A stretch of 18,575 nt of DNA from an uncultured Chitinophagaceae bacterium (GTDB taxonomy: Bacteria > Bacteroidota > Bacteroidia > Chitinophagales > Chitinophagaceae), in assembly GCA_934502905.1 (NCBI GenBank), contig CAKSVK010000063.1, forward strand, positions 1 to 18,575, read 5' to 3'. A program made the position numbers and the translations under genes. Under the pieces are notes generated by a model. It was not told the DNA's origin. It did not search any database and worked only from the letters and a program-made list of their open reading frames with translations. The stretch's first letter is position 1. Every line of letters begins with the position of its first letter. Positions 6,715 through 15,052 of this stretch are shown here, in pieces.

Positions 6715-7236
6715 ATGCTTACGAAGGCGGATATAGAACAATACTTCATTGCAGAAAAAAATGCGTCTCTTTTTTTGTTGTTCGCTGGTGCTGCGGCAGT
6801 AGTGGCGGCAATAATGTTGCTGGTACTCTATAAATCAGGCTTTGGTAAAGGAATGGCAGCCACGCTGATGGTACTGGGCGTATGGCAGCTATACCTCGGG
6901 TATGCCGTTTACCGGCAGGATGAAATACGGGACAGGCGCCGGATAGATGCTGTATATGCTTTTGACCTGGATCCCGTGAAGCTCGGTACCAAAGAGGTAC
7001 CGGAAGTGACCCATGCTGTTGCATCTATTAAACGTTTTCTTCTGATTGAGCTCGTGCTTATTGTGGCAGGTATTGTACTATGGCTGAAGTTCAGGCAGGA
7101 AGCCATATGGGGCGGTGTGGGTCTGGGACTCATCCTGGGCACCCTGCTGATGCTCGGAGTAGAATACTTCGTGTATTCCAAAAACATGGACTATCTCCGG
7201 AAGCTCCGGGAGTTTACTGCTTCAAAAATTACATAA
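6715..7236 (+). CDS. Four-helix inner-membrane protein of unknown function
   Basis: The 173-aa product has four strongly hydrophobic segments, in two pairs: LFLLFAGAAAVVAAIMLLVLY then MAATLMVLGVWQLYLGYAVY, and LLIELVLIVAGIVLWLKF then VGLGLILGTLLMLGVEYFVY. A charged loop of about 50 residues (DEIRDRRRID ... VTHAVASIK) separates the pairs, and a basic amphipathic tail follows. No catalytic motif is visible and the family is not recognised. I chose ATG at 6715 (MLTKADIEQYF); a GTG at 6700 would add five residues. The stop TAA (7234-7236) overlaps an ATG (7236-7238) of a 39-codon ORF running into an intergenic repeat, which is probably not a gene. Confidence 0.75.
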   Translation: MLTKADIEQYFIAEKNASLFLLFAGAAAVVAAIMLLVLYKSGFGKGMAATLMVLGVWQLYLGYAVYRQDEIRDRRRIDAVYAFDLDPVKLGTKEVPEVTHAVASIKRFLLIELVLIVAGIVLWLKFRQEAIWGGVGLGLILGTLLMLGVEYFVYSKNMDYLRKLREFTASKIT

Positions 7237-7288
7237 TGGGCGTATTTACCTTCAGTGAAAAAACGCAGACCTTCGCCCTGTGCAAGTT

Positions 7289-7440
7289 TCCGGTCGGTGA
7301 GGACACCGGAGCCGTCAATGTAAGCCTGAAGGGCTTACATGTGAATAGCCCCTAACGAAGTTGGGAGGCAAATATCAAGGTTTTTGTTGAACCCCATTCG
7401 GGGTTCAATGTAAGTTCAAATTAAACCCCTTCGGGGTATT
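7289..7440. repeat. Cluster of intergenic hairpins
   Basis: Four dyads follow each other: CGGTG-AGGA-CACCG (about 7294-7307), ATGTAAGCC (7318-7326) with GGCTTACAT (7332-7340), TTGAACCCC (7387-7395) with GGGGTTCAA (7400-7408), and ACCCC (7425-7429) with GGGGT (7433-7437) before TATTTTA. Loops are 3-5 nt. Such stacked short palindromes look like a REP-type dispersed element; I recall similar text between genes in Chitinophagaceae but cannot search. The last hairpin could also end transcription of the membrane-protein gene. The 39-codon ORF at 7236-7355 overlaps the first two dyads and is likely a by-product. Confidence 0.5.
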
Positions 7441-7640
7441 TTACAGATCGTATTCCTAAAGTTTACAGCCATGGTGGGGATACCGGCCGGTAGTGTACTC
7501 TACAGGCGGAATGTCTGCACCCGCCTGCGGAAAATTGAAATACATCCTGCATCCCCCTGATTTTAACATTTCCGAAAGTTTTCGTATATCAGAAAATATA
7601 GTAGCTTTGATCTACTAAAGTCTTCGTAAATCAAAAAATA
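7441..7640. other. Intergenic leader region before PDZ gene
   Basis: No gene is seen. The stretch holds the palindrome ACCGGCCGGT (about 7481-7490), a weak dyad CAGGCG/CGCCTG (about 7503-7530), and the promoter box listed separately. Confidence 0.4.
7602..7609 (+). promoter_or_regulatory. Candidate promoter of PDZ gene, -7 box TAGCTTTG
   Basis: TAGCTTTG matches TAnnTTTG exactly and ends 31 bp before the ATG at 7641. The corresponding -33 region (AGTTTTCG, 7577-7584) is only a weak match. Confidence 0.5.
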
Positions 7641-8669
7641 ATGTATATGCCTACTCTTTTGTACAAGCTCACGTGGAGCTTCATCCTGACTTCAGCGCTT
7701 TCTTTTTTTTCTGCAGCTTCCGCGCAGGAAAACCCCAGGGATAACGAAATGATCATAAAAAAGAAGGGAAAGAATGATAAAATGGTGATTGTAATAGATG
7801 GCGACCGGGTGGTGGTGAATGGAAAAGATGTTACCGAACAGGTGCAGGCGAACCTGGATATGCTTAGAAGCAAAATAGACAGGAATATGGAGAACCTGAG
7901 CCGTAGTTTGGAATCCATTCAGAGAAATTTCGAATATGCCCCGGAAGCCCCGTATCCACCCTTTCCTCCCATACCTCCGGTTCCTCCGGTAGCACCCGTT
8001 CCATCGTTCGATTTTACCACGCCGTGGGCAGATACCGGATGGCATTCTAAAAAAGCAAGATTGGGTGTATATACCGGCCCGGATGCGAAAGGAGCAAAGG
8101 TCACGGGTGTGGTAGAGGGTAGCCCGGCGGAAAAAGCAGGCCTGAAAAAAGATGATATTATTATATCAGTGGATAAAAAAGATATTAAGGATCCTGCTTC
8201 CCTGTCCGAGACCATTGCAGCCCTGCAGCCGGGAGACGAAGTAACGTTGAAGTATATACGTGATAAAAAGCAGAAAAAAGTTTCTCTTACCCTGGATCAG
8301 CAATCCAATTTTACTACCCGTTCTTTTCATTTTCAGGGACTGGGCGATGATATGGCAAAAGGATTCAGGGGATTTGCCGAAACATGGGGCAAGCCGCAAC
8401 TGGGCATCCGCATCCAGGATACCGAGGAGGGAAATGGTGTAAAAGTAATGGAACTGGAGCCTGAATCACTGGCAGCTAAAGCGGGTATAGAAAAAGATGA
8501 CCTGATCACAGCGATAGATGGAAATGAGGTTACCAATACGGATGATGCCCGCCGTCGATTGGCCGCCTTAAAAGACAGGTCCAGCTACAAGGTGCAGCTA
8601 AAACGGAAAGACGAAGTAAAGGAGGTAGAGGTAAAGGTTCCGAAAAAGCTGAAGACTGCAGATCTCTGA
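7641..8669 (+). CDS. Exported tandem-PDZ domain protein
   Basis: The 342-aa product has an N-terminal signal peptide (hydrophobic stretch about 8-25, likely cleavage after ASA at 28). Next are a short basic/beta segment IIKKKGKNDKMVIVIDGDRVV (about 38-58), a helical stretch (70-98) and a Pro-rich linker (101-122). Two PDZ domains follow: about 138-220 (LGVYTG ... SPAEKAGLKKDDIIISVD) and 252-335 (LGIRIQD ... SLAAKAGIEKDDLITAIDG). No HtrA protease domain or catalytic triad is present, so it is probably a periplasmic or surface scaffold that binds C-terminal peptides rather than a protease. The protein stands alone, with its own promoter box and a strong terminator. An ATG at residue 3 is an alternative start. 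Confidence 0.88.
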   Translation: MYMPTLLYKLTWSFILTSALSFFSAASAQENPRDNEMIIKKKGKNDKMVIVIDGDRVVVNGKDVTEQVQANLDMLRSKIDRNMENLSRSLESIQRNFEYAPEAPYPPFPPIPPVPPVAPVPSFDFTTPWADTGWHSKKARLGVYTGPDAKGAKVTGVVEGSPAEKAGLKKDDIIISVDKKDIKDPASLSETIAALQPGDEVTLKYIRDKKQKKVSLTLDQQSNFTTRSFHFQGLGDDMAKGFRGFAETWGKPQLGIRIQDTEEGNGVKVMELEPESLAAKAGIEKDDLITAIDGNEVTNTDDARRRLAALKDRSSYKVQLKRKDEVKEVEVKVPKKLKTADL

Positions 8670-8694
8670 TTGCGCTTTAATTTTCCATATATTG

Positions 8695-8724
8695 GGCAGG
8701 CGGCTCCCGGCCGCCTGCCTTTTT
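8695..8724 (+). terminator. Intrinsic terminator of PDZ gene
   Basis: A perfect 10-bp stem GGCAGGCGGC (8695-8704) and GCCGCCTGCC (8710-8719) with loop TCCCG is followed directly by TTTTT. It lies 25 bp after the PDZ stop. The minus strand has no T-tract after the stem, so it should work for plus-strand transcription only. Confidence 0.9.
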
Positions 8725-8895
8725 GTTATATATAACCAGAAGGCGTATACATCAGGTATCCGGGATTTTATGTTGGTGCTGAGCAGCATACGTCTCCTCC
8801 TTCTTTGGGTATGCATTCCCGTTATGTTGGTTATTTGTTGGTAGACACCGAAGGGATCGTTTCCAGGTAAGCGCCGATACCCCTGCTCTGTAATG

Positions 8896-10407
8896 CTAGG
8901 CAATTATTTCGTTGATCACCCGGCCGTGCACATCTGTTAACCTGAATGGTCTTCCCTGGAACTGGTAGGTAAACTGTTCGTGATCAAAGCCCATCTGGTT
9001 AAGAATGGTTGCCTGTATATCAAAAGGATCCACTTTGCCGCTGATAGTGCTATAACCGATCTCGTCTGTTTCTCCGTAGCTGAATCCTTTTTTAATGCCC
9101 CCGCCGGCCATCCAGATGGTGAATGCTTCCACGTGGTGATCCCTTCCTTTGAAAGGATTTTGTTTTCCTTCCCGGTTTTCCATCATCGGGGTACGCCCGA
9201 ACTCACCACCCCATACCACCAGGGTTTCCTCCAGCAGGCCGCGCTGCTTTAAATCGAGCAGCAGGGCGGTAGAGGCGCGATCGACACTCCTGCATTTATT
9301 GATAAAGCCAAGATCTATGGCCAGGTTGGCATCGGTGCCATGGCTATCCCATCCCCAGTCGAACAGTTGAACGAACCGGACGCCTTTCTCCACCAGCTTG
9401 CGGGCCAGCAGCACGTTGTTGGCAAAACATGCCTTGCCGGGCCGGGTTCCGTACATCTCGTGGATATAGTCGGGCTCATTGCTGATGTCCATTACTTCCG
9501 GCACGGATATCTGCATGCGATAAGCCATTTCATACTGCGAGATCCTTGAGTTGATCTCCGGGTCCTTATATTCCTGGTATTTGATACGGTTCAGCTCGTT
9601 GATGGCATCAATGGATGCCTTCCGCAGGTCGCGGCTCATGCCTTTCGGATCGCTGACGAACAGGACGGGATCTCCTTCACTGCGGCATTGTACACCCTGG
9701 TATACCGAAGGGAGAAAACCACTTCCCCATACGCTTTTGCCGGCATCCGGAAACTTTCCGCCGGAGGTGAGTACAACAAAGCCCGGCAGGTTTTGATTGT
9801 CTGAGCCCAGTCCATAGGTTACCCAGGAGCCGATGCTCGGTCTGCCCAGCCGGGCACTGCCGGTATGCATCAGCAATTGTGCGGGTGCATGGTTGAACTG
9901 GTCGGTGGTGCAGGCTTTCAGGAAACATACCTCATCTGCTACTTTGGAAAGATGGGGTAGGTTATCTGATATCCATGCACCGCTGTCGCCACGTTGCTTA
10001 AAGGCGGCTTGTGGCCCCAGCATTTTAGGCACGCCGCGTATAAAGGCGAATCGTTTTCCTTCCAGTAAGGACGGCGGACAATCCAGTCCGTCCAGCTTCA
10101 TCAGGTCGGGTTTATAATCAAACAGCTCTAATTGTGATGGCGCTCCTGCCATATGCAGGTATATGACAGATTTTACCCTGCCTGCAAATTGTGGCGGACG
10201 GGATGCCAGCGGGTTGGATGCATCAAAAATGCTGGTGGAAGCAGGCTGCGTCTTAGACCCGCAACTGCTTCCCAGCAAAGCGCCCAATGCAAGAGAACCC
10301 AGTCCCATAGCGCTTTCTTTCAGGAAATGGCGGCGTGTCTGAAAGGACATCATGTTTTCATTGGCCTCTTTCACCAGCCGCTGTGTATGCAATTCTTTTT
10401 GTGTCAT
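8896..10407 (-). CDS. Tat-exported DUF1501 family protein
   Basis: The 503-aa product belongs to DUF1501, a branch of the alkaline phosphatase/sulfatase superfamily with no established substrate. A twin-arginine signal TRRHFLK (24-30) precedes a hydrophobic stretch. Cys49 in LLGSSCG suggests it may also be lipidated, though the lipobox is not ideal. Typical DUF1501 features are visible: SVIYLHMAGAPSQLELFDYKP (80-100), WDSHGTD (353-359), VVWGGEFGRTP (397-407) and GRDHHVEAF (421-429), which probably supply metal ligands. It is the second gene of a pair, starting 18 bp after the DUF1553 gene. The same pairing is widespread in Planctomycetes and Bacteroidetes, where roles in degrading sulfated or complex polysaccharides have been suggested but not shown. 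Confidence 0.92.
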   Translation of the reverse strand: MTQKELHTQRLVKEANENMMSFQTRRHFLKESAMGLGSLALGALLGSSCGSKTQPASTSIFDASNPLASRPPQFAGRVKSVIYLHMAGAPSQLELFDYKPDLMKLDGLDCPPSLLEGKRFAFIRGVPKMLGPQAAFKQRGDSGAWISDNLPHLSKVADEVCFLKACTTDQFNHAPAQLLMHTGSARLGRPSIGSWVTYGLGSDNQNLPGFVVLTSGGKFPDAGKSVWGSGFLPSVYQGVQCRSEGDPVLFVSDPKGMSRDLRKASIDAINELNRIKYQEYKDPEINSRISQYEMAYRMQISVPEVMDISNEPDYIHEMYGTRPGKACFANNVLLARKLVEKGVRFVQLFDWGWDSHGTDANLAIDLGFINKCRSVDRASTALLLDLKQRGLLEETLVVWGGEFGRTPMMENREGKQNPFKGRDHHVEAFTIWMAGGGIKKGFSYGETDEIGYSTISGKVDPFDIQATILNQMGFDHEQFTYQFQGRPFRLTDVHGRVINEIIA

Positions 10408-10425
10408 TCGTCTGTAATTATGCCC

Positions 10426-13185
10426 TTAGTTTTTGGTGATCAATTCATCCATGTTCAGGATGCTGCTGGCTACCAGGGTAAGGGCAGCGGTTTCCGGCGC
10501 TTTGTCTTTTCCGGTCAGGTTATGGGTCATCTCGCAGGCAGCTTCTACGTCTTTTTTGAAGGTGTCTAACGATGTTGTGTACAGGTTTTCCAATACCTTC
10601 AGTGCTTCTTCGCTGATAGGGCAATAGGTTGCCAGCTCATAGCCTTTTCTGATCCGGGATCTGATATCGTTTCCTGCTTGCTGCATCCGCATGGCAAAAT
10701 GCCGGGCTGCTTCCAGGTAGGTTTCGTCGTTGAGCGTCACCAGCGCCTGCAGCGGTGTGTTGGTACGTATTCTCCGGGAGGTGCATACTTCCCGGTTGGC
10801 TGCATCAAATGTCATCATAGAGGGATAGGGGGCAGTGCGTTTCCAGTAGGTATATACTCCTCTCCTGTATTGGTCCTCTCCATCGCTTTTTTGCCAGTCT
10901 GTACCATTCCAGGGAGACATCCATATGCCACCCGGCTGATAAGGCATTACGCTCGGTCCATACATTTTAGGGCTCATGACGCCCGCAATGACCAGCGCCT
11001 GATCCCTGATCTGTTCTGCGGACAGCCGTACCCGTGGCCCACGCGTCAGGTACTTGTTATAAGGGTCCTTTTCCAGTGTTTCTTCACTGGCAAAAGATGC
11101 CTGGCGATAGGCGGCAGACATCACCATACGTTTGATGGTTTTTTTGATGCTCCAGTTATCCTCCTGCATAAAGGTCCAGGAGAGCCATTCCAGCAATGCT
11201 GCATGGGTAGGCGGTATACCCTGGGTGCCGATATCCTCCAGCGTTTCTGCAATACCATAACCAAACAATTGTTCCCACAGCCTGTTGACCATAGTGCGGG
11301 CTGTTAAAGGATTCTTTTTATCGGTCAGCCATTTAGCCATTCCCAGTCGGTTATCCGGAGCCCCTTCCGGCATGGGATTCAGGATATGCGGGGTAGCGGG
11401 CTTTACCTCATCTCCTTTCACGAGCCAGTTGCCCCGTTCAAAAGTATGGGTAGTGCGGTATTGTTCTTCGTTGCCCTCTACCATTACCGGTGTGGTTGTT
11501 GCCGGGGCATTCAGCAGTTGCCAGTAAGCCTGGTAGGCGGAATCATACCCCGGTTTGCCGGCACCGGGAAACGGCTCGTCGAAATGAAACCATTCAAACA
11601 GCACGCCCGTTGCTTCTTTGTTGTTGAGCAACGGGTTGGTATAAGTGAAATACAGGTCGTGCACACCATTGATTTCGTCAAAATCGAAGCTGGCGATTTT
11701 CCAATCACCCCTGGTGTCTTCCAGCCTCACCTTTTTCAGCACCCTTCCATGCAGGCTGTCCAGCCGTATGGTCCAGTCGCCTTTATCAAACCCTGAGCGA
11801 TAGCGGTAAAGCAATCTTTTTTTGTTATCCAGGTGAATGCCTTTCAGCCGGCAGGAGCCATTGTTACGCATACCGGCATACCAGCTGCTTACCAGCGCTG
11901 CGTTGTTGAATTCATCGCATTGCAGAGAGTTGACTGCGGGCTGCCAGGTCTTCAGGAACGTATAAATATGAGCTGCTTTTGTTTCGCCTGCCTGCTGCTG
12001 TATCCAGCTTTTCAGCTCCAGTAATTTAGCGCTGTCAGCCCCGGAAAACTGGCGCAGCAGCGGGTAGTCTGCCTGGGTATCCTCATCGCGGGAATTGTTG
12101 AAGAAGGCCAGGAACTTGTAATATTCATCGAAAGTGAAGGGGTCATAGGGATGACTATGGCATTGCACACAGGCAAAGGTGGTGCCCATCAGTACTTCCC
12201 AGGTCGTGTTCACCCGGTCCATTACGGCCGCAGTACGGAACTCTTCATTGTCGGTCCCGCCTTCATCGTTGGTCATGCTGTTGCGGTGAAAAGCGGTGGC
12301 GATATATTGTGCATCTGTCGGGTTGGGCAACAGGTCGCCCGCCATTTGCTCGATCAAAAATTCATCGTAGGGCTTATCATGGTTGAATGCTTTGATCAGC
12401 CAGTCGCGGTACTTCCAGATATTCCTTGGTGGGTCCGCTTCGTATCCTTTGGTGTCGGCATAACGGGCAAGGTCCAGCCATAAGGAGGTCCAGCGTTCGC
12501 CATAGTGCGGAGATGCCAGCAGGCTATCCACCAGGGTTTCGTATGCTTTTTCCGAATCGTCGGAAAGATACTGCTGTAGCCACTCCTCTTTTGCCGGCAT
12601 ACCGATCAGGTCCAGGCTTACCCGTCTGAACAGTGTTCTCTTATCCGCTTCTGCTGCATGCGTCAGTTTCTGCTCTTTATGTTTTGCCGTGATAAAATAG
12701 TCTATTTCATTTTTTGCCCAATCATTGCTTTTGCTGAAAAGCCCGAGAAATGAGCCCGGTTCCGGAATTTCCACCGGCTTTACCGGCACATACGCCCAAT
12801 GTTCGCCCCAGCGGGCACCCTGCTTTACCCATCGCCGCAGTATGTTGATCTCCTCTTCTGTGAGCGGGGCGGCTTTATACGGCATCCTTTCTTCCGGGTC
12901 ATGTGCTGTCAGCCGTTTGATCATTTCGCTGCGATCCGGGTCACCGGGAATGATGGCGGGTTTGCCTGACTCTGTTGCCGCAAGCGCCTCCTCTTCAAAA
13001 AGCAGACTGAAGCCCCCCTGCTTTTTGACGCCTCCATGGCAACTGATACATTTTTTGTTGAAGATCGGTTTTACCTGCGTGCTGAAATCGACCTGGTTAC
13101 GGTGGGTGCTAAACGTAAAAACAGCGATGATACCGGAAAGGATCACTGCTATCCATATTATCCTGTTATGAAGCAATTTTTTCAT
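10426..13185 (-). CDS. PSCyt1-DUF1549-DUF1553 multidomain protein with two CxxCH motifs
   Basis: The 919-aa product starts with a membrane segment/signal (about 9-26). It then carries a cytochrome-c-like PSCyt1 domain with haem motif CISCH (46-50) and a downstream EERMPYK around Met101 that may give the axial Met. A DUF1549 (PSCyt2) domain spans about 155-370 and contains a second CVQCH (339-343). The middle (about 420-600) looks like a beta-sandwich, and DUF1553 (PSD1) follows from about 645 to 900 (NPLTARTMVNRLWEQLFGYGI; GPRVRLSAEQIRDQAL). This is the full-length planctomycete-type architecture. It probably acts in the periplasm with the Tat-exported DUF1501 partner encoded 18 bp downstream. 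Reaction unknown. No TAnnTTTG box is found upstream; a small palindrome at 13272-13289 lies about 90 bp ahead of the start. Confidence 0.92.
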   Translation of the reverse strand: MKKLLHNRIIWIAVILSGIIAVFTFSTHRNQVDFSTQVKPIFNKKCISCHGGVKKQGGFSLLFEEEALAATESGKPAIIPGDPDRSEMIKRLTAHDPEERMPYKAAPLTEEEINILRRWVKQGARWGEHWAYVPVKPVEIPEPGSFLGLFSKSNDWAKNEIDYFITAKHKEQKLTHAAEADKRTLFRRVSLDLIGMPAKEEWLQQYLSDDSEKAYETLVDSLLASPHYGERWTSLWLDLARYADTKGYEADPPRNIWKYRDWLIKAFNHDKPYDEFLIEQMAGDLLPNPTDAQYIATAFHRNSMTNDEGGTDNEEFRTAAVMDRVNTTWEVLMGTTFACVQCHSHPYDPFTFDEYYKFLAFFNNSRDEDTQADYPLLRQFSGADSAKLLELKSWIQQQAGETKAAHIYTFLKTWQPAVNSLQCDEFNNAALVSSWYAGMRNNGSCRLKGIHLDNKKRLLYRYRSGFDKGDWTIRLDSLHGRVLKKVRLEDTRGDWKIASFDFDEINGVHDLYFTYTNPLLNNKEATGVLFEWFHFDEPFPGAGKPGYDSAYQAYWQLLNAPATTTPVMVEGNEEQYRTTHTFERGNWLVKGDEVKPATPHILNPMPEGAPDNRLGMAKWLTDKKNPLTARTMVNRLWEQLFGYGIAETLEDIGTQGIPPTHAALLEWLSWTFMQEDNWSIKKTIKRMVMSAAYRQASFASEETLEKDPYNKYLTRGPRVRLSAEQIRDQALVIAGVMSPKMYGPSVMPYQPGGIWMSPWNGTDWQKSDGEDQYRRGVYTYWKRTAPYPSMMTFDAANREVCTSRRIRTNTPLQALVTLNDETYLEAARHFAMRMQQAGNDIRSRIRKGYELATYCPISEEALKVLENLYTTSLDTFKKDVEAACEMTHNLTGKDKAPETAALTLVASSILNMDELITKN

Positions 13186-13271
13186 TTAAAAGCTGTTCTC
13201 AAAAGCGGGCAGGGATCATCAGCGCCCCGACCCCGGGCATCTCTAAAGATCGTTAATTTTTGTCATTCGGG

Positions 13272-13289
13272 ATGTTGGTTATACAACAT
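13272..13289. promoter_or_regulatory. Small palindrome upstream of the DUF1553 operon
   Basis: ATGTTG-GTTATA-CAACAT is a perfect 6-bp dyad with a 6-nt spacer, in AT-rich sequence about 90 bp upstream of the operon's start codon on the minus strand. It could be an operator; nothing else supports it. Confidence 0.25.
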
Positions 13290-13550
13290 ATTTTAATGGT
13301 TTTATAACATGTTTTTTTGAAAAAAAATCATCAGGCAGGCTTCGTCAAGCGTGATAGAGGGAGATTTGCTGATTGCGGGATCTATGATTGCTGATTTGAC
13401 GGACTGTACCGTGGCGACTGCTTCTCCCGCAACAGTATTTCACACGACTTAAATCGTCCCTGCGGCGATATGCTAATAACATATCACACAAGTCCCTGTT
13501 AATAAAAGATTTGTAATAAGTTGGTGGTTTTCGAATATCCAGGGTGAGAA

Positions 13551-13609
13551 GGTTGCGTGGAGACACGCAACCGGGCGGCCCGCTGCCCCGGTGCGTGTCT
13601 CCACGCGCC
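13551..13609. repeat. Long nested hairpin element
   Basis: The arm at 13555-13575 pairs with 13587-13606 over 20 bp with one bulged A (13570) and an 11-nt loop. Inside it, GGTTGCGTG (13551-13559)-GAGA-CACGCAACC (13564-13572) is itself a perfect 9-bp hairpin, and the right arm can also fold on itself. The core GCGTGGAGACACGC is GC-rich compared with its AT-rich surroundings. It looks like a dispersed palindromic element or small non-coding insertion; copy number elsewhere cannot be judged here. Confidence 0.6.
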
Positions 13610-13634
13610 GTTAGATACAGATTGAATTTATCAG

Positions 13635-13648
13635 TGAAAGCGCTTGCA
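13635..13648. promoter_or_regulatory. LacI/CcpA-type operator-like site
   Basis: TGAAAGCGCTTGCA fits the cre consensus TGWAARCGYTWNCW at every position and has the central CG of LacI-family operators. It lies 159 bp upstream of the MFS -7 box. CcpA is a Firmicutes protein, but Bacteroidetes do carry LacI-family regulators, so a sugar-responsive repressor site is possible. The distance from the promoter and the shortness of the motif keep confidence low. Confidence 0.35.
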
Positions 13649-13783
13649 TGTCACGGCTCAATGATTAAGACGGCCTAATCGGGTACCCGCAGAGACGGGA
13701 GAAAAAAGTCACCGGCCTTGCGAATGACCACAAAGAGGGTGAAGCGGCCTTCCCCGGAAAAGATTTCCCTAACAAGATATTTA

Positions 13784-13814
13784 GGATATATCCCCAATAA
13801 TTCATATAACTTTG
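13784..13814 (+). promoter_or_regulatory. Candidate MFS promoter with overlapping palindrome
   Basis: TAACTTTG (13807-13814) matches the TAnnTTTG -7 box exactly, 42 bp before the MFS start. The palindrome GGATATATCC (13784-13793) covers where the -33 element would be, and no clear TTTG is present there. The palindrome might be an operator. Confidence 0.5.
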
Positions 13815-13856
13815 CGTTCAACTTTAACGCCGGTTGCTGCCATTCAAACCAAATGA

Positions 13857-15032
13857 ATGATGAACAGCAGGGTACCTTTTAATATTTCACTGTCTTTTCC
13901 TACGCAACGTTATTACCGTATTGGTGTCAGTGTTTTCTTTTTCATCCAGGGATTAACCTTTGCCACCTGGGCAAGCCGTATCCCTGATATTAAGAATATG
14001 CTGCAGCTCAGTGATGCAGCGTTGGGTGGCGTGTTGTTTGCATTGCCCGTAGGTCAGCTTACGGCAATGGGGCTTTCCGGTTACCTGGTAAGCCGTTTCG
14101 GCAGCAAAAATACTTTAACGATAGCCGCTTGTCTTTATCCCGCCGGCATGGTGATGCTTGGTACGGTTGGCACCGTGTGGCAACTGGTCGCCGCGTTGTT
14201 CTTCTTTGGCGTAGCCGGTAACCTTTCCAATATCTCTGTCAACACGCAGGGTGTAGGGGTAGAGCGCCTGTATCGTCGCAGCATCATGGCTTCCTTTCAT
14301 GGCGTCTGGAGTATGGCGGGACTAACAGGAGGTATTATCGGCGCCTTTATGGTAGCGGATCATATACCGCCTTTCGCCCATTTTTGCGTCATATACGGTA
14401 TGACTTTCCTGTTGATGCTGGTTGCCCGTAAGTATGTGCTGCCCCGTGATGCGCAGCCTGCGGCGAAAGAAAAGAAAAAGATATTCGTAAAGCCGGACCG
14501 TTATATCATCATCCTGGGGGTCATAGCTTTTGCCTGCATGATCTGCGAAGGCACCATGTTCGACTGGAGCGGTATCTATTTTGATAAAGTGGTACATGCG
14601 CCTGCCAGCTATACCCGGCTTGGCTATATCGCCTTTATGTTCACTATGACAGCCGGCCGTTTTGCTGCCGACTGGATGATCACGCAATTCGGTATTGAAC
14701 GTATCCTTAAAGCCAGCGGCATTTTTATTCTTACCGGCATGCTGATCGCCACCATTTTCCCCACGGTGTTGGCTGCCACCCTTGGCTTCCTGCTGGTGGG
14801 TATCGGTACCTCCTCTGTGGTGCCGATGGTATACAGCCTGGCGGCTAAATCCAAAACCATGCTGCCGGGTGTTGCCTTGGCCGCGGTATCTTCCATTGGC
14901 TTCCTGGGCTTCCTGATCGGTCCGCCCGTCATCGGTTTCATCTCCGAGCTCACTAACCTGCGGTTTTCATTTGCATTGATCGCTGTATTGGGATTGGGTA
15001 CTACGATCATGGCGGGGAAGGTGAGGGGGTAG
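13857..15032 (+). CDS. MFS transporter, YbjJ/MosC-like
   Basis: The 391-aa product is an inner-membrane major facilitator with about 12 hydrophobic segments. The first helix and loop VFFFIQGLTFATWASRIPDIKNMLQLSDAALGG (about 26-58) is characteristic of the YbjJ/MosC group. A motif-A-like loop SRFGSKN (79-85) lies between helices 2 and 3, with a central charged loop around 195-215. Substrate is not known; MosC is linked to rhizopine loci and YbjJ is uncharacterised as far as I recall. Length is normal for the family. Two consecutive ATGs (13857, 13860) are possible starts. It is a single-gene unit with its own promoter box, about 100 bp from the convergent next gene. Confidence 0.85.
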   Translation: MMNSRVPFNISLSFPTQRYYRIGVSVFFFIQGLTFATWASRIPDIKNMLQLSDAALGGVLFALPVGQLTAMGLSGYLVSRFGSKNTLTIAACLYPAGMVMLGTVGTVWQLVAALFFFGVAGNLSNISVNTQGVGVERLYRRSIMASFHGVWSMAGLTGGIIGAFMVADHIPPFAHFCVIYGMTFLLMLVARKYVLPRDAQPAAKEKKKIFVKPDRYIIILGVIAFACMICEGTMFDWSGIYFDKVVHAPASYTRLGYIAFMFTMTAGRFAADWMITQFGIERILKASGIFILTGMLIATIFPTVLAATLGFLLVGIGTSSVVPMVYSLAAKSKTMLPGVALAAVSSIGFLGFLIGPPVIGFISELTNLRFSFALIAVLGLGTTIMAGKVRG

Positions 15033-15052
15033 GAGGGGGAATTCAAAGTTCA

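Noticed and set aside
8598..8903. 101-codon minus-strand ORF over the PDZ terminator
   Set aside because: It overlaps the end of the PDZ gene, the terminator and the start of the convergent gap; the composition is not protein-like.
10426..13185. Terminal respiratory cytochrome c or oxidase component
   Set aside because: The CxxCH motifs are embedded in the DUF1549/DUF1553 architecture and no oxidase subunits are nearby.
13345..13566. 73-codon minus-strand ORF in the intergenic region before the MFS gene
   Set aside because: It runs through the hairpin element, has a Ser/Arg-rich composition typical of chance ORFs, no recognisable domain and no promoter.
13551..13620. Integron attC-like site (long imperfect palindrome ending near GTTAGAT, which fits GTTRRRY)
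   Set aside because: No matching RYYYAAC on the left side, no integron cassette ORF and no integrase nearby.
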